In this document: one piece after another, positions 37,037-50,799 of the stretch
Numbering within the stretch: the first letter of the stretch is position 1
Layout: every line of letters begins with the position of its first letter
From: Pseudomonadota bacterium
Lineage (GTDB): Bacteria > Pseudomonadota > Gammaproteobacteria > Nitrosococcales > Methylophagaceae
DNA length: 64,000 nucleotides
Assembly (NCBI GenBank): GCA_030576275.1
Contig: JALIBN010000004.1
Location: 17,893-81,892 of the forward strand
Reading direction: 5' to 3'
Position numbers and translations under genes: made by a program
Notes under the pieces: generated by a model
What the model saw: the letters and a program-made list of their open reading frames with translations, nothing else
Databases searched by the model: none
Told to the model about the DNA's origin: nothing

Positions 37037-40000
37037 ATGGCTTATACGTTTACCGAGAAAAAACGGATTCGTAAAGATTTTGGCAAGCGTCCAAGTGTCT
37101 TGAATGTTCCTAATCTACTTGCTACTCAAGTCGATTCATATCAGGATTTCTTACAGCACAGTGTTGCTGTTGACGATCGAATCAGCAAAGGCTTGCATGC
37201 TGCTTTTGGTTCTGTACTACCGATTAAAAGTCATACTGGTAAGGCAGAATTACAGTATGTGAGCTATCGTTTAGGTACGCCATCATTTGACGTTAAGGAA
37301 TGTCAATTACGTGGCGTTACTTATGCTGCACCTCTTAGAGTTAAAATGCGTCTTGTCATCTATGATAAAGACGCGCCTGCAAAATCTAAAATCGTAAAAG
37401 ATATTAAAGAGCAGGAAGTTTATATGGGAGAAATCCCACTGATGACTGAGAAAGGTAACTTTGTTATCAACGGTACTGAACGTGTTATCGTTTCTCAATT
37501 ACACCGATCTCCTGGTGTGTTTTTTGACAGTGATAAAGGTAAATCACATTCGTCAGGTAAAATTTTATTTAACGCTCGTGTTATTCCATATCGTGGTTCA
37601 TGGTTAGATTTTGAATTTGACCCTAAAGATGCGGTATTTGTGCGGATTGATAGACGTCGGAAATTGCCGGCTACTATTTTATTGCGTGCACTTGAATATA
37701 CTAGCGAAGAAATTTTAGAAATATTCTTTGATCGCGATACTTTCACGAAAAAAGATGACGATTTTGAATTAGCTTTAGTACCACAACGTCTACGCGGTCA
37801 AATCATGCCGTTTGAGATTAAGGCTGATAATGGTGATGTATTGGTTGAAGCTGATCATCAAGTAACCGGTCGACATATCCGTCAAATGGAAAAGTCTGGC
37901 ATGAGCACATTGACAGTGCCAGCTTCATACCTAATCGGTAAAGTAATTGCTAAGGATATGATTGATACTGATACGGGTGAGCTCATCATTTCTGCAAATG
38001 ATGAAATCACTGAAGAAGTATTAGAAACAATCAATCGTTTTGATATAACAACGATTGAAACTATTTATTCAAACGATCTAGATCATGGCCCTTATATTTC
38101 TGACACTTTACGTTTAGATGAAACTAAAACACCATTAGAAGCTAAAGTCGAAATATATCGCATGATGCGACCTGGCGAGCCACCTACTGAAGATTCAGCG
38201 AATAACTTATTTACAAATTTGTTCTTTGCTAACGAACGTTATGATCTTTCTGCTGTAGGCCGGATGAAATTTAACCGACGTCTCGGTCGTGAAGAGGCTG
38301 GCGGCGAAGGTATTATTTCTAAACAAGACATCGTTGATGTTATGTTAGAACTTATCTCCATTCGTAATGGTGATGGTATCGTCGATGATATCGATCACTT
38401 AGGTAACCGACGCGTACGTAGTGTTGGCGAAATGGCTGAAAATCAATTCCGAGTTGGTCTAGTTCGTGTTGAACGCGCAGTCCGTGAGCGTTTAAGTATT
38501 GCTGAATCTGAAGGCCTTATGCCTCAGCAACTAATCAATGCTAAGCCTGTTGCTGCCGCTATCAAAGAATTCTTTGGTTCAAGTCAATTATCTCAATTTA
38601 TGGATCAAAATAATCCATTATCTGAAGTAACGCATAAACGTCGTATCTCTGCTTTAGGTCCAGGCGGTCTAACACGTGAACGCGCAGGCTTTGAAGTACG
38701 TGACGTACATCCAACTCATTATGGTCGTGTTTGTCCTATCGAAACACCTGAGGGTCCAAACATCGGTTTGATCAACTCGTTGGCTATTTATGCACGTACC
38801 AATGAATATGGCTTTATTGAAACACCTTACCGAAAAGTAATCGATGGTAAGGCAACCAAAGAAATCACTTATCTATCAGCGATTGATGAAGGTGAATTCA
38901 GAATTGCTCAGGCAACTATTAACTTAGATAGTGATGATAAAATTCTAGATAACATGGTGCCATGCCGTCATAAAAATGAATTCTCGTTAATGCCATCAGA
39001 ACTAGTGCAGTACATGGACGTGTCACCACGCCAAGTCGTTTCTGTCGGTGCTTCATTGATTCCTTTCTTGGAACATGATGATGCTAACCGTGCCTTGATG
39101 GGCGCGAACATGCAACGTCAAGCCGTCCCTACATTACGTGCTGAAAAGCCTATCGTCGGTACCGGTATGGAACGAGTTGTTGCTATCGACTCTGGCGTCA
39201 TGGTCACCGCTAACCGAGGTGGTATTGTCGATTCAGTAGATGCAAGCCGTATCGTAATTCGTGTTCATGATGATGAAGCTGCTGATGCTGCGTCAGGTGT
39301 AGATATCTATAACTTGATCAAATATGCACGTTCTAATCAAAGTACATGTATTAATCAACGTCCATTAGTTAAACCTGGTGATGTACTTGCTAAAGGTGAT
39401 GTTATTGCTGATGGTCCATCAACAGATAAAGGTGAACTTGCTTTAGGCCAGAATATCCTTATCGCATTTATGCCTTGGAATGGTTATAACTATGAAGATT
39501 CGATCTTAGTATCTGAGCGGGTTGTGAAAGAAGATCGCTTCACAACTATTCATATACAAGAATTGAATTGTTTGGCTCGTGATACTAAATTAGGTACAGA
39601 GGAAATCACTAGTGATATTCCTAACGTTAGCGAAGGCGCATTATCAAAACTTGATGAGTCTGGAATCGTTTATGTTGGTGCTGAAGTTAAACCTGGTGAT
39701 ATTTTATGTGGGAAAGTAACGCCTAAAGGTGAATCACAATTAACACCTGAAGAAAAACTACTCCGAGCTATATTTGGTGAAAAAGCAGCGGATGTTAAAG
39801 ATTCTTCGTTGCGTGTGCCATCAAGTACTTACGGTACAGTTATTGATGTACAGGTGTTTACACGTGATGGTGTTGATAAAGATGAGCGTGCTTTAGCGAT
39901 TGAAAAAGCTGAATTAGATAAAGTACGTGCTGATCTTAAAGACAAACACCGTATTATCGTAGATGACTTATTTTCACGTTTAGAAAAATCATTAACCGGT

Positions 40001-41113
40001 AAAGTGGCTGAAAACTCTCCAGCACAACCAGCAAATACTAAACTTACTAAGGCTTACCTAAGTAAGTTAGAGCATGCAAAATGGTTTGATATGCGTATGG
40101 AATCTGATGAGCTAAATGCTCTATTAGAGCAAGCTTCAATTCAGATTAAACAATATCGTGTAGATATGGATGAAGCGTTTGAAATCAAAAAGAATAAAGT
40201 GATTTCAGGTCATGACTTAGCGCCAGGCGTACAGCGCATGGTCAAAGTGTTCTTGGCTGTTAAACGCCGCATTCAGCCTGGTGATAAAATGGCTGGTCGT
40301 CACGGTAACAAAGGTGTTATTTCAAATATCGTCCCCGTGGAAGATATGCCATACACAGCTGATGGTCGTCCTGTTGATATCGTGTTGAACCCATTGGGCG
40401 TTCCATCGCGGATGAATATTGGACAGGTTCTTGAGATTCATTTGGGTTGGGCTGCTAAGGGCTTAGGCTTTAAAATCGCCGACATGCTTGATGAGCAACG
40501 TGACATCGCTGATATCCGTGAGTTCTTAGGTAAGATTTATAACACTAGTGGAAAGACAGAAGATCTAGACTCTTTCACTGATGATGAAATTATCGAGTTA
40601 GCGACTAACTTACGTGATGGTGTGCCGATGGCAACACCAGTATTTGATGGTGCAGATGAGCCTGAAATTAAAGATATGCTTGAGTTGGCTGGATTACCAC
40701 GTAGTGGTCAGACAACTTTGATTGATGGTCGTACTGGCGAAGAGTTTGATCGCAAAGTTACAGTTGGTTATATGCATATGTTGAAATTGAACCATTTGGT
40801 TGATGATAAAATGCATGCTCGTTCAACTGGACCGTATAGCTTAGTTACACAACAACCGTTGGGTGGTAAAGCACAATTCGGTGGCCAGCGTTTCGGTGAA
40901 ATGGAAGTTTGGGCGCTACAGGCTTACGGTGCTGCTTATACATTACAAGAAATGTTGACAGTTAAATCAGATGACGTTGCTGGTCGTACTAAGATCTACA
41001 AAAACATTGTTGATGGTGATTATCGAATGGAAGCAGGTATGCCAGAATCGTTCAGAGTATTAACTCATGAGATTCGTTCTCTTGGTATTGATATTGATTT
41101 AGTGAATGACTAA
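37037..41113 (+). CDS. rpoB: RNA polymerase beta subunit
   Basis: Catalytic core of RNA polymerase. 1358 residues. The rifampicin pocket [16 protein letters not shown] and [13 protein letters not shown] matches the E. coli sensitive sequence at the main resistance positions. [20 protein letters not shown] and a C-terminal [20 protein letters not shown] are also intact. 103 bases after the attenuator; 67 before rpoC. Confidence 0.99.
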   Translation: MAYTFTEKKRIRKDFGKRPSVLNVPNLLATQVDSYQDFLQHSVAVDDRISKGLHAAFGSVLPIKSHTGKAELQYVSYRLGTPSFDVKECQLRGVTYAAPLRVKMRLVIYDKDAPAKSKIVKDIKEQEVYMGEIPLMTEKGNFVINGTERVIVSQLHRSPGVFFDSDKGKSHSSGKILFNARVIPYRGSWLDFEFDPKDAVFVRIDRRRKLPATILLRALEYTSEEILEIFFDRDTFTKKDDDFELALVPQRLRGQIMPFEIKADNGDVLVEADHQVTGRHIRQMEKSGMSTLTVPASYLIGKVIAKDMIDTDTGELIISANDEITEEVLETINRFDITTIETIYSNDLDHGPYISDTLRLDETKTPLEAKVEIYRMMRPGEPPTEDSANNLFTNLFFANERYDLSAVGRMKFNRRLGREEAGGEGIISKQDIVDVMLELISIRNGDGIVDDIDHLGNRRVRSVGEMAENQFRVGLVRVERAVRERLSIAESEGLMPQQLINAKPVAAAIKEFFGSSQLSQFMDQNNPLSEVTHKRRISALGPGGLTRERAGFEVRDVHPTHYGRVCPIETPEGPNIGLINSLAIYARTNEYGFIETPYRKVIDGKATKEITYLSAIDEGEFRIAQATINLDSDDKILDNMVPCRHKNEFSLMPSELVQYMDVSPRQVVSVGASLIPFLEHDDANRALMGANMQRQAVPTLRAEKPIVGTGMERVVAIDSGVMVTANRGGIVDSVDASRIVIRVHDDEAADAASGVDIYNLIKYARSNQSTCINQRPLVKPGDVLAKGDVIADGPSTDKGELALGQNILIAFMPWNGYNYEDSILVSERVVKEDRFTTIHIQELNCLARDTKLGTEEITSDIPNVSEGALSKLDESGIVYVGAEVKPGDILCGKVTPKGESQLTPEEKLLRAIFGEKAADVKDSSLRVPSSTYGTVIDVQVFTRDGVDKDERALAIEKAELDKVRADLKDKHRIIVDDLFSRLEKSLTGKVAENSPAQPANTKLTKAYLSKLEHAKWFDMRMESDELNALLEQASIQIKQYRVDMDEAFEIKKNKVISGHDLAPGVQRMVKVFLAVKRRIQPGDKMAGRHGNKGVISNIVPVEDMPYTADGRPVDIVLNPLGVPSRMNIGQVLEIHLGWAAKGLGFKIADMLDEQRDIADIREFLGKIYNTSGKTEDLDSFTDDEIIELATNLRDGVPMATPVFDGADEPEIKDMLELAGLPRSGQTTLIDGRTGEEFDRKVTVGYMHMLKLNHLVDDKMHARSTGPYSLVTQQPLGGKAQFGGQRFGEMEVWALQAYGAAYTLQEMLTVKSDDVAGRTKIYKNIVDGDYRMEAGMPESFRVLTHEIRSLGIDIDLVND

Positions 41114-41180
41114 ACATAAACACCAAGCGTAGAACTGATAATCCATCTATACGCCGTTATACGGCAGCGGAGAAAGAAAC

Positions 41181-44100
41181 ATGAAAGACTTACTTAATCT
41201 GTTAAAGCAACAGACAGTAACAGAAGACTTCGATGCGATTCGCATCGGACTGGCTTCGCCAAAAATGGTGCGGTCATGGTCATTTGGTGAAGTAAAAAAA
41301 CCAGAAACAATTAATTACCGTACTTTCAAACCAGAACGAGAAGGCTTGTTCTGCTGTAAAATCTTTGGCCCTGTTAAAGATTACGAATGTTTATGTGGTA
41401 AATATAAACGTCTTAAACATCGCGGTGTAATCTGTGAAAAATGTGGCGTTGAAGTTACAGTAGCTAAAGTTCGTCGTGAACGTATGGGTCATATTGAACT
41501 TGCGAGCCCTGTTGCTCACATCTGGTTCTTAAAATCATTACCATCACGTATTTCGTCGTTTTTAGATATGACATTACGTGATATCGAACGCGTACTGTAT
41601 TTTGAAGCCTTTATCGTCGTTGATCCAGGTATGACACCTTTGGAAAAAGGTCAATTACTGTCAGATGAAATGTATCTTCAAGCAATCGAAGAGTACGGCG
41701 ATGAGTTTGATGCTCGCATGGGTGCAGAAGCTGTACAAGAACTATTGCGTAGCATTAATTTAGCGAAAGAAATTGAAGTTATTCGTGAAGATATCGAAGC
41801 GACAAATTCTGAAACTAAAATTAAAAAATTAACGAAACGTCTGAAGTTAATGGAAGCATTCCAAGATTCTGGTAACAAACCAGAATGGATGGTAATGGAA
41901 GTATTGCCAATTCTGCCTCCTGATTTGCGTCCATTAGTGCCGCTTGATGGTGGTCGTTTTGCAACATCTGATTTGAATGACTTGTACCGTCGAGTTATCA
42001 ACCGTAACAATCGTTTGAAACGTTTGTTGGATTTGAATGCACCTGACATTATCGTACGTAATGAAAAACGTATGTTGCAAGAATCAGTCGATGCCTTATT
42101 AGATAACGGTCGCCGTGGTCGTGCTATTACTGGCACCAACCGTATGCCACTTAAATCATTGGCTGACATGATCAAAGGTAAGCAAGGTCGTTTCCGTCAA
42201 AATCTATTAGGTAAACGTGTTGATTATTCTGGTCGTTCAGTAATCGTAGTTGGTCCATACTTAAAATTACATCAGTGTGGTCTTCCTAAGAAAATGGCTT
42301 TAGAGTTATTCAAACCATTTATCTACGGCAGATTAGAACGTGCCGGTTTAGCGACAACAATTAAAGCCGCTAAAAAAATGGTTGAACGTGAAGGAACGGA
42401 AGTTTGGGACATCTTAGAAGATGTTATCCGCGAACATCCAATCATGTTGAACCGTGCACCAACATTGCATCGTCTTGGTATCCAAGCATTTGAACCACTA
42501 CTAATTGAAGGTAAAGCCATCCAGCTTCATCCTTTAGTTTGTGGTGCATTCAACGCCGATTTCGATGGCGATCAAATGGCTGTACACGTACCTTTGTCAT
42601 TAGAAGCGCAGTTAGAAGCACGCTCATTGATGATGGCGACAAACAATATCTTATCGCCAGCTAATGGTGAGCCAGTAATCATTCCATCACAAGACGTGGT
42701 CTTGGGTCTGTATTACATGACTCGTGAATTAGTAAATGCAAAAGGTGAAGGTAGTAAGTTTGCTGATATCGCTGAGCTGAAACGAGCACATGGTAATAAT
42801 ACGGTTTCTATTCATTCTAAAATCACAGTACGTTTAGATGAAACAGATGTAACTTTGCCTGAAGCTGAACAAACTCGTCGTATTCGTGTTGAGACAACAG
42901 TTGGTCGTGCTATTTTATTTAGTATCGTTCCAAAAGGTCTACCGTTCTCAATCGTTGATCGATCAATGACTAAAAAAGCAATCGGCGATTTAATCAATAT
43001 TTGTTACCGTCGTCTTGGCTTGAAAGATACCGTTATATTTGCTGATCACCTTATGTATATGGGTTTCACACAAGCAACTAAATCAGGTGCATCTGTTGGT
43101 GTTGATGACATGGTTATTCCAGCGTCTAAAGCAGCAATATTGGCTAAAGCAGAAGCTGAAGTTGAAGAAATTGCAATGCAATATGCTTCTGGTCTTGTGA
43201 CCGATGGTGAACGTTATAACAAAATCATCGATATCTGGTCACGCACCAATGACCAAGTTGCTAAATCTATGATGGATGGCCTTGGTCATGACACCGTTAT
43301 TGATGCCGATGGTAATGAAGTAAAACAACAATCTATGAACTCTATCTACATGATGGCTGATTCTGGAGCGCGTGGTTCTGCTGCCCAGATTCGTCAATTA
43401 GCGGGTATGCGTGGTTTGATGGCTAAACCGGATGGTTCAATCATCGAAACACCGATTACCGCCAACTTCCGTGAAGGTTTGGACGTTTTACAGTACTTTA
43501 TTTCTACACATGGTGCTCGTAAAGGTTTGGCTGATACGGCGTTGAAAACTGCGAACTCAGGTTATTTGACTCGCCGTTTAGTTGACGTTGCACAAGACTT
43601 AGTTGTTGTTGAGGAAGATTGTGGTACCGAAAAAGGTATCAATATGATTCCTATCATCGAAGGTGGTGATGTTGTAGAGCCATTAGGTGAACGTGTACTT
43701 GGTCGTGTAATCGCTCAAGATGTCATGGACTCAACAAATACAAGAGTCATTATCCCAGCTGGTGTAATGATGGATGAAGATTCTGTCATTCAATTAGAAG
43801 TTGAAGGTATTGACGAAGTGCTTGTTCGTTCTGCAATAACGTGTGAATCTCGTTATGGTGTTTGTGCTTCATGTTACGGTCGCGATTTAGGTCGTGGTCA
43901 TATGATTAACGTTGGTGAAGCTGTTGGTGTTATCGCTGCACAATCAATCGGTGAGCCAGGTACACAGTTAACAATGCGTACCTTCCATATCGGTGGTGCG
44001 GCATCAAGAACGGCTGCAGATAATTCAGTTGCCTTGAAATTTAAAGGTAAAATTCGCTTCCACAATATTAAATCTGTTCAACATGCTAATGGTAAGTTTA

Positions 44101-45377
44101 TTGCTGTTTCTCGTTCAGGTGAATTACATCTGATTGATGAAAATGGTCGTGAGCGTGAACGTTATAAAATTCCATATGGTGCTGAAATTACTGTTGCTGA
44201 TAATGAAGCAGTAGAAGCAGGACAAGTAATCGCAACATGGGATCCGCATACCCATCCAGTTGTAACTGAAGCACTAGGTGTAGTTCAACTGAAAGATCTA
44301 GTTGAAGGTATCACTGTTGATAAACACGTCGATGAAGTGACGGGTCTTACTAGTTTGATCGTTCGTGAACCCAAACAACGTGCAACATCAGCGAAAGATA
44401 TGCGACCAATGGTTAAATTGATCGATTCTGATGGCAATGATTTATTGCTTGTTGGTACGGATATTCCTGCACAGTACTTCTTGCCAGGTGGTGCTATCGT
44501 AACGGTAACGGACGATGCAGTGGTCGGTATTGGTGATGTATTAGCACGTATCCCACAAGAAAGTAGTAAAACACGTGATATCACGGGTGGTCTACCTCGT
44601 GTGGCAGATTTATTTGAAGCGCGTAAGCCAAAAGATCCAGCATTGATGGCTGAAATCTCAGGTACGATAAGCTTCGGTAAAGAAACGAAAGGTAAGCAAC
44701 GTTTAATCATCACACCGCTTGAAGGTGAGCAACATGAAGAGCTTATTCCTAAGTGGCGTCATGTATCAGTATTCGAAGGTGAAAGCATTGCCAAAGGTGA
44801 ATTACTGGTAGATGGACCTGAAGATCCACATGACATCTTACGTTTGAAAGGTGTGTTGGCATTAGCAAACTATATGTCTAGCGAAGTGCAAGAAGTATAT
44901 CGCTTACAAGGTGTAAAAATAAACGATAAGCATATTGAAGTTATCGTTCGTCAGATGTTACGTAAAATTGAAATTGATTCAGTCGGTGATGCTAAGTTGC
45001 TGAAAGGCGAGCAGATTGAACATGATCGTTTACTTGATATGAATGATATCGTGCGTGCTGAAGGCAAGCTAGAAGCAACGTACATTCCAATGTTACTTGG
45101 TATTACTAAAGCATCATTGGCAACAGAGTCGTTTATCTCTGCTGCATCGTTCCAAGAAACAACTCGTGTATTGACTGATGCCGCTGTTACGGGCAAGAGA
45201 GACGTACTTCGTGGACTTAAAGAAAATGTAATTGTAGGACGATTAATTCCTGCAGGGACAGGTCTTGCGTACCATAAAGAACGCTATCGCAAGCGTCACC
45301 TAAATGATCCTGTCGCAGTTACGCCTAAAGCGGTTGTGGTTGAAGAAGTGAAAGATTTGTCAGAAGATATTTCCTAA
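41181..45377 (+). CDS. rpoC: RNA polymerase beta' subunit
   Basis: Active-site subunit of RNA polymerase. 1398 residues. The N-terminal zinc site [19 protein letters not shown] and the magnesium-binding [14 protein letters not shown] are intact, with the second zinc region ([16 protein letters not shown]) and trigger loop ([10 protein letters not shown]) following. Last gene of this operon; a terminator follows. Confidence 0.99.
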   Translation: MKDLLNLLKQQTVTEDFDAIRIGLASPKMVRSWSFGEVKKPETINYRTFKPEREGLFCCKIFGPVKDYECLCGKYKRLKHRGVICEKCGVEVTVAKVRRERMGHIELASPVAHIWFLKSLPSRISSFLDMTLRDIERVLYFEAFIVVDPGMTPLEKGQLLSDEMYLQAIEEYGDEFDARMGAEAVQELLRSINLAKEIEVIREDIEATNSETKIKKLTKRLKLMEAFQDSGNKPEWMVMEVLPILPPDLRPLVPLDGGRFATSDLNDLYRRVINRNNRLKRLLDLNAPDIIVRNEKRMLQESVDALLDNGRRGRAITGTNRMPLKSLADMIKGKQGRFRQNLLGKRVDYSGRSVIVVGPYLKLHQCGLPKKMALELFKPFIYGRLERAGLATTIKAAKKMVEREGTEVWDILEDVIREHPIMLNRAPTLHRLGIQAFEPLLIEGKAIQLHPLVCGAFNADFDGDQMAVHVPLSLEAQLEARSLMMATNNILSPANGEPVIIPSQDVVLGLYYMTRELVNAKGEGSKFADIAELKRAHGNNTVSIHSKITVRLDETDVTLPEAEQTRRIRVETTVGRAILFSIVPKGLPFSIVDRSMTKKAIGDLINICYRRLGLKDTVIFADHLMYMGFTQATKSGASVGVDDMVIPASKAAILAKAEAEVEEIAMQYASGLVTDGERYNKIIDIWSRTNDQVAKSMMDGLGHDTVIDADGNEVKQQSMNSIYMMADSGARGSAAQIRQLAGMRGLMAKPDGSIIETPITANFREGLDVLQYFISTHGARKGLADTALKTANSGYLTRRLVDVAQDLVVVEEDCGTEKGINMIPIIEGGDVVEPLGERVLGRVIAQDVMDSTNTRVIIPAGVMMDEDSVIQLEVEGIDEVLVRSAITCESRYGVCASCYGRDLGRGHMINVGEAVGVIAAQSIGEPGTQLTMRTFHIGGAASRTAADNSVALKFKGKIRFHNIKSVQHANGKFIAVSRSGELHLIDENGRERERYKIPYGAEITVADNEAVEAGQVIATWDPHTHPVVTEALGVVQLKDLVEGITVDKHVDEVTGLTSLIVREPKQRATSAKDMRPMVKLIDSDGNDLLLVGTDIPAQYFLPGGAIVTVTDDAVVGIGDVLARIPQESSKTRDITGGLPRVADLFEARKPKDPALMAEISGTISFGKETKGKQRLIITPLEGEQHEELIPKWRHVSVFEGESIAKGELLVDGPEDPHDILRLKGVLALANYMSSEVQEVYRLQGVKINDKHIEVIVRQMLRKIEIDSVGDAKLLKGEQIEHDRLLDMNDIVRAEGKLEATYIPMLLGITKASLATESFISAASFQETTRVLTDAAVTGKRDVLRGLKENVIVGRLIPAGTGLAYHKERYRKRHLNDPVAVTPKAVVVEEVKDLSEDIS

Positions 45378-45428
45378 AAAGATATCTTGACTAGGGGGTT
45401 GATTCAGTAGTAAAATCCCTCTTCTTTG

Positions 45429-45458
45429 TCAGGCACCCATCTTTGGTTGCCTGATTTT
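45429..45458 (+). terminator. Terminator after rpoC
   Basis: TCAGGCA (45429-45435) pairs with TGCCTGA (45448-45454), 12-base loop, then TTTT. A modest terminator; the promoter of the rpsL gene set must lie in the 67 bases between it and rpsL. Confidence 0.7.
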
Positions 45459-45525
45459 ATCTGGTTAACGGTGTTGCTGAATGTCACTGTCTACCATTGT
45501 TGAATATATGTAGGACTGTAATTTA

Positions 45526-45900
45526 ATGGCAACAATTAATCAGTTGGTTCGTAAACCGAGATTGAAGCAAAAGAAAAAGAACAATGTACCTGCTTTGCAG
45601 GCTTGTCCGCAACGTCGTGGCGTGTGTACTCGTGTGTATACAACAACACCTAAAAAGCCTAACTCGGCTATGCGTAAGGTTGCACGTGTTCGTTTAACGA
45701 ATGGCTTTGAAGTAACATCGTATATCGGTGGTGAAGGTCACAACTTACAAGAGCATTCGGTCGTATTGATTCGTGGCGGTCGTGTTAAAGATTTACCTGG
45801 TGTTCGTTACCATACTATCCGTGGTGCTTTAGATACATCAGGTGTAGTTAAGCGTCGCCAAGGCCGTTCTAAATACGGTGCGAAACGTCCGAAAGGTTAA
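45526..45900 (+). CDS. rpsL: 30S ribosomal protein S12
   Basis: Decoding-centre protein. 124 residues, same as E. coli. The streptomycin loop [17 protein letters not shown] carries Lys43, and [17 protein letters not shown] carries Lys88; both are the sensitive wild-type residues. First gene of the str cluster rpsL-rpsG-fusA-tuf. Confidence 0.98.
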   Translation: MATINQLVRKPRLKQKKKNNVPALQACPQRRGVCTRVYTTTPKKPNSAMRKVARVRLTNGFEVTSYIGGEGHNLQEHSVVLIRGGRVKDLPGVRYHTIRGALDTSGVVKRRQGRSKYGAKRPKG

Positions 45901-45939
45901 TAGTTACTTTATCAAGTGACTAGCATAATAAAAAATTAG

Positions 45940-46419
<480 letters not shown>

Positions 46420-46427
46420 GTTTTACC

Positions 46428-46455
46428 AAAGCCTATCGCTAACGCGATAGGCTTT
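46428..46455 (+). terminator. Strong hairpin between rpsG and fusA
   Basis: AAAGCCTATCGC (46428-46439) pairs perfectly with GCGATAGGCTTT (46444-46455), 4-base loop TAAC. Only three T close the stem and then ACACTG, so it is a partial terminator, attenuator or processing site. Confidence 0.6.
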
Positions 46456-46495
46456 ACACTGTTCTTTAACAATTTTAACTTTGAGAGTACCCATA

Positions 46496-48595
46496 GTGGC
46501 ACGTACTACACCTATTAATCGATATCGTAATATCGGCATCATGGCTCATATAGACGCGGGTAAAACCACGACTACAGAGCGTGTGCTATTTTACACCGGC
46601 GTATCGCATAAGATCGGTGAAGTACATGATGGCGCTGCAACGATGGACTGGATGGAGCAAGAGCAAGAGCGAGGAATAACAATCACCTCAGCAGCTACCA
46701 CCTGTTTTTGGTTGGGTATGGATAAGCAATTTGAATCACACCGTATCAATATAATAGATACGCCTGGTCACGTTGATTTTACAATCGAAGTTGAAAGATC
46801 GTTAAGAGTGCTTGATGGCGCAGTGTGCGTATTCTGTGCAGTTGGTGGTGTTGAGCCTCAATCTGAAACAGTATGGCGTCAAGCCAATAAATATAAAGTT
46901 CCTCGTGTTGCTTTCATCAATAAGATGGATAGGGCAGGAGCGAATTTCTCTCGTGTTCTAGAGCAAATGAAAGCACGATTGGGCGCTAAACCAGTCGCTA
47001 TGCAATTACCTATCGGAGCGGAAGACTCTTTCGAAGGTGTTGTAGATCTCATTCGTATGAAAGCGATCTACTGGAATGAATCAGATCTCGGTGTTACCTA
47101 TGAAGCTCGTGATATTTCTCCTGAAATGTTATCTGAGTGTGAAGCCCTTCGTGAGCAATTGATGGAAGTGGCCGCTGAATCTAGCGAAGAATTAATGGAT
47201 AAGTACCTAGAAGATGGTGCTCTATCTGTAGAAGAGATTAAGTCTGGTATTCGCAAGTTAACACTAAATAATGAGATTGTTCCTGCTTTTTGTGGGTCAG
47301 CCTTTAAGAACAAAGGTGTTCAAGCCGTCTTAGATGGTGTGATCGAATATTTACCTTCACCTGAAGATGTTCCTGCAATTACGGGTCACTTATCTGATGT
47401 TGAAGAAACGATCGCCTACAGACACGCTGACGATACCGAACCTTTTGCAGCATTAGCCTTTAAAATTGCTACCGATCCCTTCGTTGGAACATTGACTTTT
47501 TTCCGTGTTTATTCTGGTACATTGAAGTCAGGTGATGCCGTCTTTAATCCAATTAAAGGCAAAAAAGAACGAATTGGACGAATGGTTCAGATGCACAGTA
47601 ATAGTCGTGAAGACCTAACTGAAGTTAGGGCTGGAGACATTGCTGCTGCAATAGGACTAAAAGACACAACCACAGGCGATACGCTATGTGATCTTGAACA
47701 GCATATTACACTCGAAAAAATGGAATTCCCAGAACCTGTAATTTCAGTGGCAATAGAACCTAGAACTCAGGCTGATCAAGATAAAATGAGTATCGCACTA
47801 GGTAAGCTAGCTAAAGAAGATCCTTCATTCAGAGTACATACTGACGAAGAGTCTGCACAAACAATTATTGCTGGAATGGGTGAGCTACATTTAGATATAA
47901 TCATCGACCGCCTGAAAAGAGAGTTCTCAGTTGATGCTAATGTTGGTGCCCCTCAAGTATCTTATCGTGAAACGATTGGGAAAACAGTAGAAGCTGAAGG
48001 TAAGTTTGTGCGCCAAAGTGGTGGCCGTGGTCAATACGGTCATGTATGGTTACGTCTGGAACCTCAAAAGTCAGGCGCAGGCTATACCTTTGAAAATGCC
48101 ACTGTAGGTGGAACTGTACCTAAAGAATATATTTCATCTGTAGATAAAGGTATACAAGAGCAGATGAAAAATGGTGTAATAGCCGGCTATCCAGTTGAAG
48201 ACGTTAAAGTTACATTGTTTGATGGTTCATATCATGATGTAGATTCTAATGAGATGGCATTTAAAGTTGCAGGTTCGCTAGGTTTTAGGAATGGTGCTTT
48301 AGAAGCTAATCCAATTTTGCTAGAGCCAGTAATGAATATCGAAATTGTCACACCAGAAGACTATATGGGTGATGTGATGGGTGATCTTAGTCGTCGCCGC
48401 GGAATAGTGCATGGCATGGAAGACGTGGTGAGTGGCAAGGTAATTAAGGCCGAAGTTCCATTGGCAGAAATGTTTGGCTATGCGACTGATTTGCGTTCAG
48501 CATCTCAGGGGCGAGCAACGTACTCAATGGAGTTCGCTCGTTATGCCGAGACGCCAAATAATGTAGCAGCAGCAGTTATTAACAAGTTTAAGTAA
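46496..48595 (+). CDS. fusA: Elongation factor G
   Basis: Ribosomal translocase. 699 residues. G1 [11 protein letters not shown]3 [10 protein letters not shown]4 [18 protein letters not shown] in the C-terminal domain. Start GTG 46496 ([12 protein letters not shown]), with GAGAG at 46483-46487; an in-frame TTG at 46481 is not family-like. Codon use is odd for a top-expressed gene: ATA ATA for Ile at 46751-46756, and AGG, GGA, CTA, where tuf and rpsL use ATC, CGT and GGT. Could reflect replacement by transfer. Confidence 0.97.
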   Translation: MARTTPINRYRNIGIMAHIDAGKTTTTERVLFYTGVSHKIGEVHDGAATMDWMEQEQERGITITSAATTCFWLGMDKQFESHRINIIDTPGHVDFTIEVERSLRVLDGAVCVFCAVGGVEPQSETVWRQANKYKVPRVAFINKMDRAGANFSRVLEQMKARLGAKPVAMQLPIGAEDSFEGVVDLIRMKAIYWNESDLGVTYEARDISPEMLSECEALREQLMEVAAESSEELMDKYLEDGALSVEEIKSGIRKLTLNNEIVPAFCGSAFKNKGVQAVLDGVIEYLPSPEDVPAITGHLSDVEETIAYRHADDTEPFAALAFKIATDPFVGTLTFFRVYSGTLKSGDAVFNPIKGKKERIGRMVQMHSNSREDLTEVRAGDIAAAIGLKDTTTGDTLCDLEQHITLEKMEFPEPVISVAIEPRTQADQDKMSIALGKLAKEDPSFRVHTDEESAQTIIAGMGELHLDIIIDRLKREFSVDANVGAPQVSYRETIGKTVEAEGKFVRQSGGRGQYGHVWLRLEPQKSGAGYTFENATVGGTVPKEYISSVDKGIQEQMKNGVIAGYPVEDVKVTLFDGSYHDVDSNEMAFKVAGSLGFRNGALEANPILLEPVMNIEIVTPEDYMGDVMGDLSRRRGIVHGMEDVVSGKVIKAEVPLAEMFGYATDLRSASQGRATYSMEFARYAETPNNVAAAVINKFK

Positions 48596-48620
48596 TATCA
48601 AGGTTTAATGAGGTAGAGAC

Positions 48621-49811
48621 ATGTCTAAAGAGAAATTTGTAAGAAACAAGCCACACGTAAACGTGGGCACAATTGGTCACGTTGATCATGGTAAAACTAC
48701 GTTAACTGCAGCGATTACGAAAGTAATGGCCGAAGCCCAAGGTGGTGTAGCTAAATCTTTTGCTGATATCGATAATGCGCCAGAAGAAAGAGAGCGCGGT
48801 ATTACGATCTCTACATCACATGTAGAATACGAAACAGCTAACCGTCACTATGCACACGTTGATTGTCCAGGCCATGCCGATTATGTGAAAAACATGATTA
48901 CCGGTGCGGCGCAAATGGATGGCGCTATCTTAGTTGTTAACGCAGCTGACGGCCCTATGCCACAAACACGTGAACACATCTTGTTGTCACGCCAAGTAGG
49001 CGTACCATACATCATCGTGTACATGAATAAAGCTGACATGGTAGATGACGAAGAATTAATCGAACTTGTAGAAATGGAAGTTCGTGAGTTGTTAGACAAA
49101 TACGATTTCCCTGGTGATGATACGCCAATCATCGTTGGTTCAGCATTGAAAGCATTGGAAGGCGACACTAGTGAAATCGGTGTGCCATCAATCATGCGTT
49201 TAGGCGAAGCAATGGATACATACTTCCCTGAGCCAGTACGTGCGGTTGACGGTAAGTTCTTGATGCCGATTGAAGACGTATTCTCTATCTCAGGTCGTGG
49301 AACAGTAGTAACTGGTCGTATCGAACGTGGTATTGTTAAAGTAGGTGAAGAGCTTGAAATCGTTGGTATCAAAGATACTGCGAAAACAACCTGCACCGGC
49401 GTAGAAATGTTTCGTAAACTACTTGACCAAGGTCAAGCTGGTGATAACGTAGGTGTGTTACTACGTGGTACGAAACGTGAAGATGTTGACCGTGGTCAAG
49501 TATTGGCTCACCCAAATAGCATCAAGCCACACACAAAATTTGAAGCAGAAGTCTACATCTTGTCAAAAGATGAAGGTGGCCGTCATACACCATTCTTTAA
49601 TGGTTACCGTCCACAATTCTATTTCCGTACAACAGACGTAACAGGCGCATGTGAATTACCGGAAGGTATTGAAATGGTTATGCCTGGCGATAACGTTAAA
49701 ATGGACGTGACCCTCATCAATCCTATCGCGATGGAAGATGGTTTACGTTTTGCTATTCGTGAAGGCGGCCGCACTGTTGGTGCTGGCGTCGTTAGTAAAA
49801 TTACTGAGTAA
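48621..49811 (+). CDS. tufB: Elongation factor Tu, copy 2
   Basis: Second tuf gene, 396 residues, in the str cluster after fusA (25 bases). The DNA matches copy 1 from codon 11 to about 13 bases from the stop; the first ten codons and the last few differ (Asn9 here, TAA stop here against TAG). This is the expected footprint of gene conversion. rpsJ follows by 5 bases. Confidence 0.97.
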   Translation: MSKEKFVRNKPHVNVGTIGHVDHGKTTLTAAITKVMAEAQGGVAKSFADIDNAPEERERGITISTSHVEYETANRHYAHVDCPGHADYVKNMITGAAQMDGAILVVNAADGPMPQTREHILLSRQVGVPYIIVYMNKADMVDDEELIELVEMEVRELLDKYDFPGDDTPIIVGSALKALEGDTSEIGVPSIMRLGEAMDTYFPEPVRAVDGKFLMPIEDVFSISGRGTVVTGRIERGIVKVGEELEIVGIKDTAKTTCTGVEMFRKLLDQGQAGDNVGVLLRGTKREDVDRGQVLAHPNSIKPHTKFEAEVYILSKDEGGRHTPFFNGYRPQFYFRTTDVTGACELPEGIEMVMPGDNVKMDVTLINPIAMEDGLRFAIREGGRTVGAGVVSKITE

Positions 49812-49816
49812 TAGAA

Positions 49817-50131
49817 ATGGCAACAAACCAAACTATTAGAATCAGATTGAAATCATTCGACCATAGACTGATTGATCAATCTGCAAAAGAAATCGTAGAG
49901 ACTGCTAAACGAACTGGTGCTCGGATCAATGGACCTATTCCATTACCGACAAAAAAAGAACGTTTCACTGTATTGGTTTCTCCTCATGTCAATAAAGACG
50001 CACGTGATCAGTACGAAATCCGTACTCACAAACGTCTTATGGACATCGTAGAGCCTACTGATAAAACAGTTGATGCTTTAATGAAACTGGACTTGGCCGC
50101 TGGTGTCGATGTTCAGATTAAATTAAATTAA
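49817..50131 (+). CDS. rpsJ: 30S ribosomal protein S10
   Basis: 104 residues (E. coli 103), also a NusB partner in antitermination. Signature [19 protein letters not shown]. It starts 5 bases after tuf, so the long L4-controlled S10 leader of E. coli is absent here and the str and S10 clusters are joined. Confidence 0.98.
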   Translation: MATNQTIRIRLKSFDHRLIDQSAKEIVETAKRTGARINGPIPLPTKKERFTVLVSPHVNKDARDQYEIRTHKRLMDIVEPTDKTVDALMKLDLAAGVDVQIKLN

Positions 50132-50146
50132 GAAGGGGCTTGGACA

Positions 50147-50779
50147 ATGACTATTGGACTCGTCGGCCGTAAACGCGGAATGACACGCATCTTCACTGAA
50201 GATGGTGTATCTACGCCTGTAACGGTAATTGAAGTTGAACCAAATCGTATTAGTCAGTTAAAGACTATGGATGTTGATGGTTACAATGCTATTCAAGTTA
50301 CAGTTGGTGCTAAAAAAGCATCACGTGTAACTAAATCACTAGCTGGACATTTTGCTAAGGCAGGATCTGCAGCTGGTTATAAAATGCACGAATTTGCCTT
50401 GACTGAAGTTTCAGCATTAGAAGTTGGAGCAGAACTTAAAGTTAATATTTTTGAAGAAGGCCAGCAGATCGATGTTACTGGTGTCTCAAAAGGTAAGGGC
50501 TTTGCTGGTGTTGTTAAGCGCTACGGTTTCCACGGTGGTGATGCGACTCATGGTAACTCTCTTTCACATAGAGCTCCAGGTTCGATTGGTATGTGCCAAA
50601 CACCTGGTCGTGTCTTTAAAGAAAAGAAAATGGCCGGTCATATGGGCGATGTCAAACGCACAATACAGAATCTATCTGTAGTTCGTATTGATGAAGCGCG
50701 TAACTTATTGCTTGTTAAGGGCTCTGTCCCTGGCGCTAAGGGTGGAGACGTTGTAATTCGTCCTGCCGTTAAAGCCTAA
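50147..50779 (+). CDS. rplC: 50S ribosomal protein L3
   Basis: Early-assembly protein at the peptidyl-transferase region. 210 residues. Signatures [20 protein letters not shown] and the long loop [20 protein letters not shown] good ribosome site, AGAAGGGG, precedes the ATG. Confidence 0.98.
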   Translation: MTIGLVGRKRGMTRIFTEDGVSTPVTVIEVEPNRISQLKTMDVDGYNAIQVTVGAKKASRVTKSLAGHFAKAGSAAGYKMHEFALTEVSALEVGAELKVNIFEEGQQIDVTGVSKGKGFAGVVKRYGFHGGDATHGNSLSHRAPGSIGMCQTPGRVFKEKKMAGHMGDVKRTIQNLSVVRIDEARNLLLVKGSVPGAKGGDVVIRPAVKA

Positions 50780-50799
50780 AGATTCTTAGGGGAATAATT

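Noticed and set aside
41678..42175. Long antisense frame in rpoC
   Set aside because: Shadow of the coding strand; no ribosome site or protein-like composition.
48881..49396. 171-codon antisense frame, identical in both tuf genes
   Set aside because: A shadow of a strongly codon-biased gene, duplicated only because the tuf genes are the same.
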